The notes under the pieces: generated by a model
Seen by the model: the letters and a program-made list of their open reading frames with translations, nothing else
Told to the model about the DNA's origin: nothing
The model's database searches: none
Assembly (NCBI RefSeq): GCF_000003855.2
Contig: NW_003101679.1
Span: forward strand, 3,867,393-3,931,392
DNA length: 64,000 bases
Direction: 5' to 3'
DNA from: Blastomyces gilchristii SLH14081
Taxonomy: Eukaryota; Ascomycota; Eurotiomycetes; Onygenales; Ajellomycetaceae
Position numbers and translations under genes: made by a program
In this document: one piece after another, positions 35,406 through 52,763 of the stretch
Position numbering within the stretch: the stretch's first letter is position 1
Layout of the letters: each line of letters opens with the position of its first letter

Positions 35406-38400
35406 CTATAGCTTCACCAGTCGAAGCAAGAAAGTCGCTTTGTGCACTTCCTGCTCCTCTTCTAAAATGATACCTTCTTCCTCGCCTTCGGGCGCCTTCC
35501 CTTCTACCTCCGTGACTATATGTTGGTCAATCGGTCTACGCAAAGCTTTTTCAATCGCCTTTGATTGCGTCTGGAAAACGTGCTCAATGCCAATATTATC
35601 AGGGTCAGAGATGACCCGATACTCCATTCCCACGTCATCAGTTGGAACCAATCCCGCCTTCTTCCGCAGCCGTTGGACACGGTTCACGATTTCCCTTGCT
35701 AACCCTTCCTCAGCTAGCTCAGGGTACAAAACTGCGTCCAAGATGATAAGTACATCATCATCGGTATTCGTTTCGAAGTCCTTGGAAGATGCGTCGTCCT
35801 TCAAGCCGCGTTTGATCACCAGATCTCCTTCAACAAGCTCAATGCCGTCCACCACGATTTTCTTGTCAGTGACAAATCTCTTAACATCGTTGCTTGAAAG
35901 AGATGGTAGCGCTTTCTTGACCTTTTGTGCATCTTTCTTCAGTTTCTTGCCCAGGGTTGGCCAATCTGCCGTGACACTGTACTGGACATTGTACTTATCC
36001 TCATCGGACGAGAGGATCAGATCCCGGATATTGAGCTCTTCCAAAATGTAACTCTCAAGGGATCGCACATCATCGAGGTATTGCTGGTCCTGGTGGATCA
36101 CGACGAGCGTCTTCAGGGGCGACTTGAGGCCAATGCTTCTGCGTTCACGTGCAATACGACCAAGCTCAATCACCTTCTGCATCCTTCCGACTTGCCTCTC
36201 AATGACGTCATCGAAGAGCTCTTCACGAACTTCTGGGAAGGGGAGGAAATGGACACTGCGATTATCTTCGGCTTGAAGGGATTTGGGTATATGCGGGAGC
36301 AGTCGAAGGTAGATATTATCGGTAATGAAAGGCGTAAAAGGTGCGAGGCCGCGCACTAAGGTGTAAAGGACCTCGAAAAGTGTATTCAGGGCATGTAAAG
36401 TGTCGTCCAATCCAAGTTCTCCCTTCAGTCTCTTACGGTTGAACCGAATGTACCAGTTGGTGGTGTTATCAATCAGTCCCAGAAGTCTCGGAACAACAGT
36501 GTAAAGCCGGTACCCAGCCATCTCCTGATTGACAAATTGGAGTAGACTCTGGCAGCTGGCCAAAATCCAGCGATCCATAACATTAGTGTTAGTCGCTTCA
36601 GCCGCCGGGTCGAACACATACTCCACCTCCTCCACCTTCTTCAGCAGCGCAACCTGAGCTTCGAAGAACTTATAGCTATTCCACAAGGGAAGTAGAACTT
36701 TAGCGACAATTTCCTTAACACCTGATTCCTTGAATCTAAGTGGCTCTGCGCGAACTACCGGGGAGTTAATGAGGTACAGCCGAAGGGGGTCAGACCCATA
36801 GCGATCCATAATGAGAGTTGGATCTGGGTAGTTTTTCAATCGCTTGGACATCTTCTTGCCGTCCTCAGCAAGAACAATTCCATTCACAACACAGTTCTTG
36901 AATGGCAGCTTTCCGTACAGGTGCGTGCCGATGACAGCGAGTGTATAAAACCATCCACGAGTCTGGTCAAGACCTTCTGCGATGAAATCACCTGGGAACG
37001 ATTTTTCGAACTGCTCTTTGTTCTCAAAAGGGTAATGCTGGGAAGCATACGGCATGCTTCCTGATTCGAACCAACAATCCAGAACCTCTTCAACTCTTCG
37101 TAATACACCCTTCCCTTGCTTGCTTGGGATAGTGATATGGTCAATCTTATCACGATGTAGGTCCGTAAGTTCACCGGTGTATCCACTCAGCTGCTTCAGC
37201 TCCTCAACGCTCCCAATGGCTATGATTTCTTTGAAGTCTTCGCTAGCCCACAGCGGGATCGGGGTTCCCCAGTATCGATTTCTGGATATGTTCCAATCCC
37301 TTGCGTTCGCAATCCAGCTCGCAAATCGTTTATCTTTGACAAAGGAAGGGACCCAATAGGAATCCTCAATTCCTTGAAGCATTTGGGGAATGATGGGACC
37401 GATTTTGACGAACCACGAGGGCACAGCTCTATAGATGAGTGGGGTGTCGGATCTCCAGCAGAATGGATAGCTATGCGTGATCTGGGCATCAACGACCAGC
37501 CGTCCGGCTGCCTTCAAGTGTTTTATAATAGCTTTGTCCGCCACTTTGACATGTTGACCAGCAAAATCTCGAACCTCAGATGTAAAACAACCCCTCTCGT
37601 CAACTGGGTTTGGCGGCAGCCGTGTATCACTAATGACGCCATTCTCGACAGCCACATTGTAATCTTCTTCACCAAAGGCGGGAGCCTGATGAACTAAACC
37701 AACACCATCCTCTGCTGTGACATATGTCGCAGTGACCACTCGAAACCCTACATCCTTAAACCCCTCATAAAAGTAGTCAAAGAGAGGTTGGTATCTCCAT
37801 CCTTTCATGGTTGATCCCTTGAAGCGCTCAAGAACTTTGTATTTCGCTTTTTTGGGGTCCTTATATAGTGTCCGGAGTAAGGACTCGATAAGGATATAAT
37901 TATTTCCTGATGCGGCATCATGGATCTTCACATATTCGAAATCGGGGTGTGCAGCAAGCGATGTATGCGACGGCAAAGTCCACGGAGTAGTTGTCCAGGC
38001 GAGGAGATTTGTCTGAGGATCATCAAGGAGCGGGAAGGAAACCACGATTGCAGGGTCTTGGACGTCTTTATAGTTTTGCTGTGCCTCAAAGTTACTCAAC
38101 GGGGTGTTAAGTGCCGTTGAGTAAGGCATGACTCTGTAACCACGATAGATCACCCCCTTATCAAATAGCTGCTTCACTATCCACCAAAGGCTCTCCATAT
38201 ATGAAGTATCCATAGTCTACTCCAAGAATTATCAGTCCTCACGTTTCTAACAGCAATGCAAAGAAATACCTTTCAGAAGACGTGGTAAGATACGGGGAGA
38301 GAAAAGTATCCCTACCTTGTAATCATTGTCAAAATCGATCCAGCGTCCAAGCCTGTCAATGGTCTGCCTCCATTCCGCAGCAAACCTCATGACAATCGCT

Positions 38401-38744
38401 CTGCACTCTGCATTGTATTTTTCTAGACCTAGTTTCTCCACCGCTTCGGATCCAGACATGCCGAGGGCTTTGTCGATTTCATATTCGATTGGAACGCCAT
38501 GAGTATCCCAGCCAAACCTTCGCTCGACGTAACGTCCCTTCATAGACCAATATCTTGGAATGATGTCCTTTATGGTAGAAGCCAGTAGATGGCCGTAGTG
38601 TGGAAGTCCTGTCGCAAAGGGAGGTCCATCGTAGAACGTATATGGGGTTCTTCCTCGTGACAGTTCGACCTGTCTCTCAAAGGCCCCAATTTCCTTCCAT
38701 CGTTTGAGGACGGCCTCCTCTTCCTTTGGAAAGTCAACAGCCAT
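35406..38744 (-). CDS. ILS1: Isoleucyl-tRNA synthetase, cytosolic
   Basis: Two exons, 38744-38316 and 38216-35406, encode 1079 residues (yeast Ils1 is 1072). The 99-nt intron (GTAGGG...GTAG, phase 0) lies inside WIDFDNDYK|TMDTSYMESLWW. This class I synthetase charges tRNA-Ile with isoleucine. The HIGH motif appears as HYGH at 49-52 (PFATGLPHYGHLL), KMSKR at 598-602 (EDGKKMSKRLKNYPDP), with the CP1 editing domain between them, then the anticodon-binding region (RWILASCQSLLQFVNQE, NTTNWYIRFNRKRLKGE). There is no mitochondrial presequence: translation starts MAVDFPKEE. A separate mitochondrial enzyme would be elsewhere. A TGAGTCA site lies 90 bases upstream. Confidence 0.96.
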
Positions 38745-39124
38745 CGCCAAACGGGTGTCTGGGGGTAATTTGCTGCGATTGCGTTCTCCAAAGTGTGGTG
38801 TGGGAAGCGGCGGGTGTTGATGAAAGAATATTGTGAGTCAAAAAAGGTTTGAGTTGGCGATGGATGTTAGTTATTTACCCCACCCACCACATTGATTTCT
38901 GGATGACTCGTCGTTGGAGGGGTCACTAATAATATTTAACAGAGGAATTCTGGTCCAATAAAAACAATAATCATTAAGTTATCATGAAACACACACATAT
39001 GTATATGTAATCACGCTATCTAACCCTAGAAATATTTCAAATACTAAAGCTCATGTGTCGTGTGGAGGTATCATCAATTAGCTACAGCAGTGTGGAAAAA
39101 CACATATATAAGATGTTGAAATCC
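38745..39124 (-). promoter_or_regulatory. Upstream region of ILS1, with USO1 3' end
   Basis: 380 bases upstream of the Ile-tRNA synthetase start. It contains TGAGTCA at 38834-38840, a perfect Gcn4/CpcA-type element, and a near match TGACTCG at 38904-38910. The distal part next to 39124 is USO1 3' untranslated sequence. Confidence 0.5.
38834..38840. promoter_or_regulatory. TGAGTCA, candidate CpcA/Gcn4 site of ILS1
   Basis: Exact 7-base match to the general amino-acid control element, 90 bases before the ATG. tRNA synthetase genes are known targets of this control in yeast and Aspergillus. The 7-mer occurs by chance about once per 8 kb, so the call rests on position. Confidence 0.5.
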
Positions 39125-42100
39125 TCAATCCGCTTCTCCGTCGTCGTCATCATCATCGTCCTCTTCTATATCGGAGACCTCTTCGCCAAGTTCCTTTAAG
39201 CGTTTCTATGATTGGGGGTTAGTCCAGGTCTCGCATGCGAATAGCTCAATGAAACCTTACCTTTTCCTGGTTGCGCTTCGATTCCAAGTCGCTGAAAACG
39301 ATCAATAGATCCTCCAGCTCTCCTTGCACAGCCTTCCGAGCCTCCTCCTTGTCTTGTAATTCGGCCTTGTGTGCTTCCAGGGCGGCCTGTGCGGCCTTAA
39401 GTTCCCTTTCAGCCTTTGCGGCACGTTCAGTAGCTTCCTCAGCGCGCTCTTCTGCCCTTTGACTCCGAGCTTCCAACGACGACAGCTTCGAGGAATACTC
39501 CTCATGAGCAGTTTGAAGGTCCTGTATATGATCTTTCCCGGCCTTCTCAAGGCTTGCCTCCAGATCTTGTATGGTCTTTTTCAAATCCGCAACTTCAGCT
39601 TCATGTCGATCCCGTATCTTCGCAGCTTTTTTTTCATGTTCCTCGGATGTCTGCTTGAGTTGTGAGTCAATAGTTCGTAACTGTTCTCCGTGCTGTCGGA
39701 GTAGGTCGTTGTGAGACTGCCTGTTCCGCTCCTCGAGTGTTCTCACCTCCTCTTCATGATTTCTCTGAAGAGTTTCGTTAAGATGTTTTATTCGATCGAG
39801 CTCAAGAGTAGTTGAATCTTTCGTCTTCCTGTGGTCCAGTTGCTCTTGTTCCAATTTTCTCTCTAGGGTAAGTAGATCCGATTCTAGTTTTTGAATCGCC
39901 TGCCCTTTATCCTCTACCTGCGCTCGAAGGGTATCCACCAACTCACGCGATATTCCCTTCTGGATGCCATTGGCAATGACAGGCACCTCGAATCCGGGAT
40001 CGCGGTCGATAGCGCGGATCAAGCGGCTAAAGTTGTCTTTTAGGAAGTCGATGAACGTTTTATCGAAGTATACTTCAGGTAGTCCATCATAGGCAAGTTG
40101 CGATGACTGTGGGAGAACTTCAAAATCTCGCACTAATGACAGCTCGCGAAGTTTTGTGATCTTATCGATATATTGCTCCCTTCCCAAACCGCTCGTTAAA
40201 ACCTGGTGTAATTTTGGGCGCGGGATTGGAGAGTCTTTGGTTGAAAATTCATAGATGATCCCAAGAAGAATAGCTGAAAGGCCAGGGAGTAGTGTCTTGG
40301 ATGAAGTACTCTGGTTTGTTTCCTGTATAAGCCTCTGAACAATGCTTCCCTCTCCAAGGAAATCGTCAACGACGTCTGGGTCCTCATAGAGCCAACCACA
40401 AAGAAGCATCAAATAGCCCACGGATATCCGTTCATCATCATTCCTCTGCATGCCCGTGATCAAATTCCCCGCTATGGCTTGAACGCAAGTAATAACTTCC
40501 TCACCACTTGACTCATCTCCTTCAGTCACTTTCATGGCAAGAGATTTCGCTTCTGCATCCTCAAAAACCAGATGAAACAGTAAAACAGCCGCTAGCCAGG
40601 GTTGATACGGATCAGCGTTCCCTCTACTAGCTGGAGGCTGCAGAAGGAGTGTAAAGATATTTGCAATTCGGTCTTCCCCGCTAGTATGTCCATCGATTGC
40701 TCTGCGGAGAAAGTGGAGTCGAATTCCAGAATGATTTGTGAAAAACGCCTTGACACACTCACAGGCAGCCAGTCTAGCATCGAGAAAATGAACGGATTCT
40801 GACTCCAGTGTTAACCCAAGAAGCGCCTCGATTACATTAAGCTTCTCGTATGTGTTTGCTTTTGAAGCACCATTCGTAAGTGGCTCTTGGTTTGGTTGCG
40901 TCGGCGTAGGTCCAACCGCGACATCTACATCCGCAAACTGTTCTTGTAAAGCCGAATTCCCGCGTATCAAATCTGCACACGCTGCTAACGCCTACGAAAT
41001 TTTTTAGTAAAAATGAGACAGTATTAAGCCGAGAAGAAGTATCGTACCTTCGCTCTAATTCTAATGTCGAAACTTGTATTGAAGGCGGTGCGAAGAACCT
41101 GCTCCGTTACCCCATTTTGCCAGAATGCCAATTGATTGACGGGTGTACTGATTCCACCCTTGACGAGAAATAGCTGCACTATTGCTAAGAGCCCCCAAAG
41201 ATTCTTATCCCGGTGCTCCAATGCCCACTCGGGAACGCCATCTTCTTTTTCTTGCTCTCCATTTGCCTCCGACAGGAGTGCTCCAAGCTTCTTTACACAA
41301 CCGGTCTCACGGAAATATGATTGATTCGAAATGTTGAGAGCAAGCAGATTTCCTAGAAGGGACAAGCAGTCCGCAACAACCATTGACCCATGTGTTAAAG
41401 AACCCTCAGCTTCTACTAAAGAGAAAATCCGTTCGAAGGCATTCTCGAAAGCCACAAGCTTTTGGAGCTCAGCGGATGATGGCGTCAATGCGATTAAAAG
41501 GAGGAGGGCCTCTTCATTCCAAAGAATAATAATAAAATAAATCAGTATACGTGTATTTCAAAGAAGCGGGAACCACAAACGGGAAATGCAAAAGGAACAG
41601 AAGCGTACCATTGCGCACAGGTTCTCGAGCATCACTCAAAACATTAACCAGCCGTGATATCCCTAATGGTGCTGTAAAGATACATTCTTGGGTTCTTTCT
41701 GGGCGTGCGCTCGATATATATGACATCAATTGTAGGGAATACAGTCGAGAATAGAACTCCTTGGAGTCCAAGAGGTCGAGGAGGATAGTTATGTTGTCTT
41801 GTCGCTACTCAACCACGTCAACAAACTTGACATTAAGCGGCATATATTTGACTTACTTGAGTAAACTCATCGGCAAGCCACAGCGCGATTTCATCAGATG
41901 CTTCCGGCTGTAATTGAAGGGTTAGCAACCTAGTTGCTAAAAAACGAACCTATGAGTAACACATACACTACTCTCATGCGGAGAAAACAGCATCAACAAC
42001 GTTTCTAGGACCACCTTAATAGTATCAACATCTTCCCCATCATTCCTCAGACTGTTTATTAATGGACGAAGTGCACCGGACGAAACAGATGCGGGATATT

Positions 42101-42242
42101 CCTTTGCAAAACTCCGAAGGCCTAAAATGGCTGCTCTGCGGTCTTCCAGTAATGTCGCGCTCTGCAATCTATTGCTTAGAGTATTAATAGTATCCGTCGC
42201 CGTCTGTCTGGCCGGAGCTTGGGACTCGAGAATTCGAAACAT
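39125..42242 (-). CDS. USO1: Uso1/p115 vesicle-tethering protein
   Basis: Six exons: 42242-41967, 41907-41857, 41804-41609, 41511-41048, 40991-39261, 39205-39125; 932 residues. Introns are 52-97 nt and all phases close. The start MFRILESQAPARQTA is characteristic. Residues 1-~640 form the armadillo-type globular head (RRAAILGLRSFAKEYP; EALLLLIALTPSSAELQKLVAFENAF), needed for tethering COPII vesicles at the early Golgi. Residues ~650-890 form a coiled coil rich in Glu, Lys and Leu (QLDHRKTKDSTTLELDRIKH). A final acidic tail, VSDIEEDDDDDDGEAD, is in its own 27-codon exon. The rod is far shorter than in yeast Uso1 (1790 residues) and nearer to animal p115. Divergent with RAT1. Confidence 0.93.
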
Positions 42243-42834
42243 GGCAGCGTGTGGGTGCTAATAAAACGCATGGTCGCCACAGACCGAATGTTCCATAAGT
42301 TGAGCTCAATTCAAATGACTTCCCCCACAACGCTATCCGCCCCCTCACCGTGTGATTGTATCAGAGAGGCAAATCACAGCCAAGGGCTATAATATATGCA
42401 GTCCCAACCTCGAACTGATTTCGAACGTACTGATAGCTGTCGAACAGCACAAGCAAGAGTACACCTGTCCACCGGGCCCTGAGCGATATCACGTGTGTGT
42501 ATGTTGCGGAACATTATTTTTCCTGCCAGACCGAAGTTAGTTCTGCTTCAAATTCTCCAAAGCATATTTCAATCCTAATCATTCGCAACCAACCTTCAAG
42601 TCCTACAGCTGGCTTCGAATTGAGCTTTCCTTCTTACTATCGTTTTTTGTGTTACTGTGTATAGAAGCGCCAGGCACAAATGGTTCATCTGACATACATA
42701 TTCGTTGCGAACCATACATATTCATCGCAACTCCTTAAGACCCACGCCTCGCGACCATCGCAACACGGCTGAGCCGGGAGCGATAGAGAAGAGATCGACT
42801 TTTTCATAGAATACTACTACTAATTACCATTAAT
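42243..42834. promoter_or_regulatory. Shared upstream region of USO1 and RAT1
   Basis: 592 bases between two divergent starts. At 42693-42731 there are two adjacent imperfect direct copies of a ~20-base unit, CATACATATTCGTTGCGAAC then CATACATATTCATCGCAAC, about 105-140 bases before the RAT1 ATG. No known factor site was recognised in it. Confidence 0.55.
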
Positions 42835-45800
42835 ATGGGTGTTCCAGCACTTTTCCGGTGGCTATCCTCGAAATACCCCAAAATCATATCCCCCGTCGTG
42901 GAGGAAATCCCGCAGGAAATTGATGGCGAAGAGGTCCCTGTAGATACAACGAAGCCAAATCCAAATGGCGAGGAAATGGACAATCTATACTTGGACATGA
43001 ATGGAATTGTCCATCCATGTACACATCCTGAGGGCAAACCCCCTCCTGAAACCGAGGAAGATATGATGCTGGAGATCTTCAAATATACCGATCGAGTTGT
43101 GAACATGGTCAGGCCCAGGAAGCTATTGATGATTGCTGTTGGTATGTCGCTGACACGCATGGAAATGAGATATCTCCCTTCGGACCAATACATTATCTCA
43201 TAATAATGATCTGTTGTCACGGAGGGGGGTACAGCTTTCCATTTCCTTATTATTATTTCCCGCGACACCCTTACACATATATAGTATATGAACTGGCCTC
43301 GCTAACGATTTTTATCCGGTTCTTCCCAGACGGTGTTGCTCCACGTGCGAAAATGAACCAGCAACGTTCTCGTCGATTCCGCTCTGCTCAAGAAGCGAAG
43401 GAAGCTGATGAAAAGAAAGAGGAGTTCGCAAAGTTACTGAGGAAACAAAATGGAAACAAAGGCGGCGAAGGGCTAGTGGAGGAAGTCATTACGAAGACGT
43501 GGGACTCGAACGTAATTACTCCTGGAACACCTTTTATGGACATTCTTGCTGCAGCTTTACGATACTGGGTAGCATATAAACTCAACACGGACCCAGCATG
43601 GGAGAAGGTTGGTCTGGTTCATTTTTTTTTCCTGCAAATATTTAACAAGCTAACCGTCTATAGCTGAAAATCATCATCTCAGATGCCACGGTTCCTGGTG
43701 AGGGTGAACACAAGATTATGGAATTCATTAGATCGCAAAGGTCCTGCACTGAGCATGACCCAAATACTCGCCATGTTATATACGGTCTTGTAAGTTTATC
43801 CTCAAATCCCTCAACCTACGGAATGGCCACTAACTTCCGCTTGTATAGGACGCTGACTTGATTATGTTGGGGCTTGCAACGCATGAACCTCACTTTCGAG
43901 TTCTTAGAGAGGATGTCTTTTTCCAAGAATCTAAAGGCAGAACTTGCCACTTGTGTGGGCAACCCGGCCATATAGCCGAAGCATGTAAAGGTCTTGCGAA
44001 AGAAAAAAATGGAGAATTTGATGAAAAAGGGAAAGGTAGTCCACTCAAACCATTTATTTGGCTCCACGTCTCTGTCCTTCGGGAATACCTTGCTGTCGAG
44101 ATGCATGTTCCGCAACAGCCTTTCCCTTTCGATTTAGAGAGAGCTCTAGATGACTGGGTATTCATGTGTTTTTTCGTGGGAAATGATTTCTTGCCTCATC
44201 TACCGTCATTAGACATCAGAGAAAATGGCATCGATACTCTAATTGCAATATGGCGTGACAATATACCCGTCATGGGTGGTTATTTAACAAAAGATGGGCA
44301 TGTTGATTTAGACAGGGCGCAACTTATCTTGCAGGGGTTGGCGAAGCAGGAGGATGCCATCTTCCGTCGTCGTCGCCAAACCGAAGAAAGGAAAAATGCA
44401 AACGCCAAAAGGAGGAAGGAGGAAGAAAGATTCCGAGAGGAAGAGCGCTCGCGCAAAAAGCGCAGAAGTTCTCCCAGTTATGGATCTATGGAAAACGAGC
44501 CTGTTCCTCCTCCTCTCATTGTTCCTGGAAAGGGGCATATTTCTAGGGCTGATAGGGAACTTACCCACGCCATGGTTGTGAACCGAGGGGCTGTTTACAA
44601 GGCAAATATGGCCAATAAAAGTGCCGCTGCTGTTCTTAAGAGTCAACTGGTCAAAGGTAGCGGTGACGCAGCTACCCCCGATGTTGAAGATTCCGCGGAT
44701 GGTGGAGCCAAAAATACTTCACCGTTATCCCTAGGCAAGAGAAAGGCGGACGCTCTAGAAACCGAGACCGAGTCCGAAACACCCAAAAAGCCACAGGATA
44801 ACGATGAACTACCTCCAGACACGGTTCGGCTATGGGAAGATGGGTACGCTGATCGGTATTACGAACAGAAATTTCGCGTTGACCCGAAAGATACTGAATT
44901 CCGTCATAAAGTAGCTAGATCCTACGTTGAAGGCCTTGCATGGGTGCTGCTCTACTATTTCCAGGGGTGCCCTTCATGGACCTGGTATTACCCGTATCAT
45001 TACGCGCCTTTTGCTGCAGATTTCGTTGACCTAGGTAAAATGAACATTGAGTTTAGTAGGGGCGCGCCATTCAAGCCTTTCGAACAATTGATGGGTGTCT
45101 TGCCAGCTGCATCCAACCATGCAATTCCAGAAGTATTCCACGACCTCATGTCGGACCCGGAGAGCGAGATCATTGATTTTTACCCCGAAGAATTTCCAAT
45201 AGATCTTAATGGCAAGAAATTTGCATGGCAAGGCGTCGCGCTCTTGCCGTTCATTGATGAGAAACGTCTGCTACTTGCGATGGAGAAAAGATATCCTCTT
45301 TTATCCAGTGAAGAACACGCGCGAAACACAATGGGACGGGAGGTGCTTTTCCTATCGGATCGACACCCGTTATACGACAATCTAACTGCGAACTTCTATT
45401 CCAAGAAGCAAGGAACGCCGATTTTGAAGCTGAACATGCGAGTGAGCGAAGGGCTAGGCGGCAAGGTGGAACGCAACGATGCGTACGTTCCACATAGTTC
45501 GCTAGTGCCACCTTTCGATAAAGTGGATCTCCCCACGCTCGACGAGGACCATTCCATAAGGTCAGTTCCTCCGTTACGCAAATAACAGATTTAGCCCAAC
45601 TACTCTTTTTGGAGCCAAATACTAACCCAAACTAGTGTTATCTACGATATGCCCAAGTCTATGTACACTCACAAATCAATGCTTCTGAGAGGCGTGAAAC
45701 CTGACCCCCCTGTACTCGACAAATCCGATATCGAAATCACCAGAAACAAAGCACAACGTTCAGGGCGCTCGTTTGGAGGAGTTCCCTTCGGCAATAACAG

Positions 45801-46308
45801 AGGCAGAGGTGGTCGAATGTCATACGCCAGTGACCGGCCCAGCAACGATCGACCTAATCCATTCGCAGCTCATATCAACCCCAACTTCGTGCCACCACCA
45901 ATACCTCCCCCACACATGGGTGGACCTCCAGCAGGATGGGCCCCTCCTCCGCCCGGGATGACAGGCAGCTCCTATGGTACTCCCAGGTTTGATAAACCCC
46001 AACAAGGTCCTCCCTATCAACAGCAGGGCAGTCGCGGTTATTCACATCAATCTAGCCAACGTGGTCAGTACTCTCAATCATATAGCCAACCGAGGGAGTA
46101 CGGCCAGGGTAGACAATATGTTCAATCGCAACAGTACGGGCAAAGGGGAGGAGGGGGGTATGGGCAACACTCTGGGGGCAACGGTAGCTCTGGCGGCGGT
46201 GGCGGTGGTCGAGGCAGAGGTGGCGGGCCCTACAGGGGTGGGGGCCGTGGACATTATCAAGGCCAGAATGGATATAATAACCGCAATGATGGGTATGGGC
46301 GGTATTGA
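42835..46308 (+). CDS. RAT1: 5'-3' exoribonuclease Rat1/Xrn2 (nuclear)
   Basis: Five exons: 42835-43141, 43330-43607, 43664-43789, 43849-45560, 45636-46308; 1031 residues. Introns are 188, 56, 59 and 75 nt, all phases close. Rat1 degrades 5'-monophosphate RNA in the nucleus, trims rRNA and snoRNA precursors and drives torpedo transcription termination with Rai1. The start [17 protein letters not shown] is the conserved XRN N-terminus. Catalytic acidic patches include [27 protein letters not shown] and [21 protein letters not shown] knuckle ([14 protein letters not shown], from residue 270) separates this from the cytosolic Xrn1 type. A charged Lys/Arg segment at about 410-450 may be nuclear localisation. 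The C-terminal ~200 residues are Gly/Arg/Gln/Tyr-rich with RGG-like repeats. Confidence 0.95.
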
Positions 46309-52036
<5,728 letters not shown>

Positions 52037-52763
52037 GAGATGGTCTGCCATGCATACCGCAATACTTACTGAAAAAATGCCGTCCAAAACGTACCGGCTA
52101 CTGAAGCTTTATTGAGGTGGAATTAATTATATAGTGAGGTAGACCGGGAGGGAAATGATTTGTTTGTTTCAACAAAGAACAAAGTGTGCATATATAAAAA
52201 TTTTCGGATTTGGCTAAATGCTGGTGAACAGTTACGTAGTTTAACATTCAGGGGTTTTAAATAGAAAAAGCAATTTCATTATTTTAGCTTATGATTTTCT
52301 CAATATTCCAGTTTAGCTGTGTATTTTGATCCTCTTGAAACATTACGTACGTACTTTCTATAAATGCATGAAGAAGTTGGCAAAAAGGAAGGGTGAAAAA
52401 AAAAAAGAGAAAGGAATAAAGAGTAGAATGGAATCGGAATAATACAAACCGGAAACCGGAAACCAGAACACTCCCTTTGGCATATTAACGCTGAGAGTCC
52501 CAAAAACATCATGAGCATGGCATGTAATATATCTAAGTATCTGATGCAAAACAGAAAAATAAATAAGGCTAAATATATGCAGGAGACTTCCAAAAGTAAA
52601 CCATTCCATATCCCGCTCCAAAAAAAAAAAAACAGCAAGAACCCTAAAAAAAAGGGGGAGGGAGATATTATACAATCCGTTAAACAAAACGTATAGTACA
52701 TGGCATCAAGGGCATGGATAACCATAACCAAGGCAGGGCAGGTGGAACCGCAACTACCCCTCC
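52037..52763. other. Intergenic region between convergent ARO1 and EXO5
   Basis: 727 bases of A/T-rich sequence holding both 3' untranslated regions. It contains an A-run near 52619-52631. Open frames on either strand are low complexity (Phe-rich or Lys-rich mirror images) and not genes. Confidence 0.7.

Noticed and set aside
42804..43268. 154-codon minus-strand frame over the RAT1 start
   Set aside because: Antisense of the conserved XRN N-terminal exon.
52300..52731. 143-codon Phe-rich minus-strand frame
   Set aside because: Low complexity in a convergent 3' region; mirror frame on the plus strand is equally open.
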